Assembly (NCBI GenBank): GCA_030744635.1
Contig: JASLQE010000103.1
Span: forward strand, 1-5,052
Direction: 5' to 3'
DNA from: Dehalococcoidia bacterium
GTDB taxonomy: Bacteria > Chloroflexota > Dehalococcoidia > JACVQG01 > JAHKAY01
Length of the DNA stretch: 5,052 nucleotides
Of the stretch, positions 4,597 to 5,052 are shown in pieces; positions within the stretch are counted from its first letter, which is position 1, and each line of letters opens with the position of its first letter. A program made the position numbers and the translations under genes. The notes beneath the pieces were generated by a model that saw nothing but the letters and a program-made list of their open reading frames with translations, was not told the origin of the DNA and did not search any database.

Positions 4597-5052
4597 TCAG
4601 CCGCCGGTCTCCTCCGGGGGTTCGCAGTGGATGTTGACCACTGCGTTGGGTAGCCGGGTGCTTATGTCGACCTCCAGATGGTCGCACAGGTTGTGGGCCT
4701 GCTCCAGGGTAGCCCTCTTGTCCAGCACCAAGTGCAGGTCTATGTAGCGCATATTGCCGGATTTCCGGGTGCGCAACTCATGAAAGCCTACCATCTCCCG
4801 CCCATGTTCCATAATGGCAACAGCGATGATGCTCTCCTCGTCAGCAGGAAGCCGCTCGTCCAGCAGCCCGGCCCATGACCGGCGGGTGACATCCCAGGCC
4901 GCTTTTACGATAAGTCCGGCTACACCTATGGCGATGAGGGGATCCAGCAGGTAGAAGCCGGTGAGCCGCACCACCCCCAACCCCACCAACACCCCCAGGG
5001 AGGTATAGACATCCGTGGTCAGGTGCCAGGCATCGGCCTCCAGGGCCACCGA
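4597..5052 (-). CDS. Cation diffusion facilitator (CDF) metal exporter, C-terminal part, YiiP/FieF type
   Basis: The - strand frame is open to the window edge; the GTG at 5047-5049 is an internal Val, since SVALEADAWH is mid-protein. The 151 residues cover membrane segments 5 and 6 and the cytoplasmic domain. Numbering from the edge, segment 5 has the HxxxD metal site (H10, D14 in ADAWHLTTD), followed by a hydrophobic stretch to about 31. Segment 6 is about 34-53 (FYLLDPLIAIGVAGLIVKAA). The cytoplasmic dimerisation domain follows, with GFHELRTRKSG (H91), IDLHLVLD (H107), QAH (H120) and NIHCEP (H142, Glu144). These align with the zinc-binding His232, 248, 261, 283 and Asp285 of E. coli YiiP, the last as Glu. 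CDF proteins export Zn2+, Fe2+ or Mn2+ in exchange for protons as dimers. The metal cannot be fixed, because segment 2 is outside. It is convergent with ftsA, three bases apart. Confidence 0.93.
   Translation of the reverse strand, partial: SVALEADAWHLTTDVYTSLGVLVGLGVVRLTGFYLLDPLIAIGVAGLIVKAAWDVTRRSWAGLLDERLPADEESIIAVAIMEHGREMVGFHELRTRKSGNMRYIDLHLVLDKRATLEQAHNLCDHLEVDISTRLPNAVVNIHCEPPEETGG

Overview
The window is a gene-dense, high-GC bacterial stretch holding parts or all of six protein genes. Five lie on the + strand in two transcription blocks, and one on the - strand runs off the right edge. Gene style suggests an anaerobe or microaerobe of the Chloroflexota (Dehalococcoidia-like): tightly packed genes, ATGA overlaps, strong purine-rich ribosome sites, an iron-sulfur/flavin ene-reductase, and an actin-like FtsA with a cationic C-terminal helix. 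That placement is an inference from general resemblance only.

Block 1 (1-2839) is the 3' part of a redox operon. It contains the tail of a short-chain dehydrogenase/reductase (SDR), a second complete SDR that overlaps it by ATGA, and a 626-residue protein of the 2,4-dienoyl-CoA reductase / trimethylamine dehydrogenase class (old-yellow-enzyme barrel, 4Fe-4S cysteines, two Rossmann folds). Such a set would normally oxidise or reduce a hydroxy/keto group and an alpha,beta-unsaturated bond on one carbonyl or acyl-CoA substrate. Two of these proteins look catalytically eroded while keeping clean reading frames. The second SDR has lost the catalytic Lys (Met), the catalytic Asn (Thr) and most cofactor-binding motifs. 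The flavoprotein has lost the ATG-like and GD motifs of its FAD domain.

The intergenic stretch 2840-3052 holds an interrupted inverted repeat whose right arm is a textbook G-quadruplex motif. About 35 bases further on is a perfect-consensus sigma-70-type promoter (TTGACA, 16 bases, TATAAT).

Block 2 (about 3007-4593) is driven by that promoter. It encodes a small protein of about 80-92 residues, possibly related to the N-terminal head domain of ScoMcrA-like proteins, coupled by ATGA overlap to ftsA, the membrane anchor of the FtsZ ring. The small gene has a near-perfect Shine-Dalgarno sequence but no standard start codon at the right distance, only ACG; the first usual start in frame is a poorly placed TTG. 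No ftsZ follows ftsA.

Block 3 (4597-5052, - strand) is the C-terminal part of a cation diffusion facilitator metal exporter of the YiiP/FieF type, convergent with ftsA and only three bases away.

No tRNA, rRNA, CRISPR array, transposase or integrase is seen. The most notable points are the SDR pseudoenzyme candidate next to a partner SDR, the eroded FAD domain of the ene-reductase, and the promoter / quadruplex / start-less small gene arrangement ahead of ftsA.
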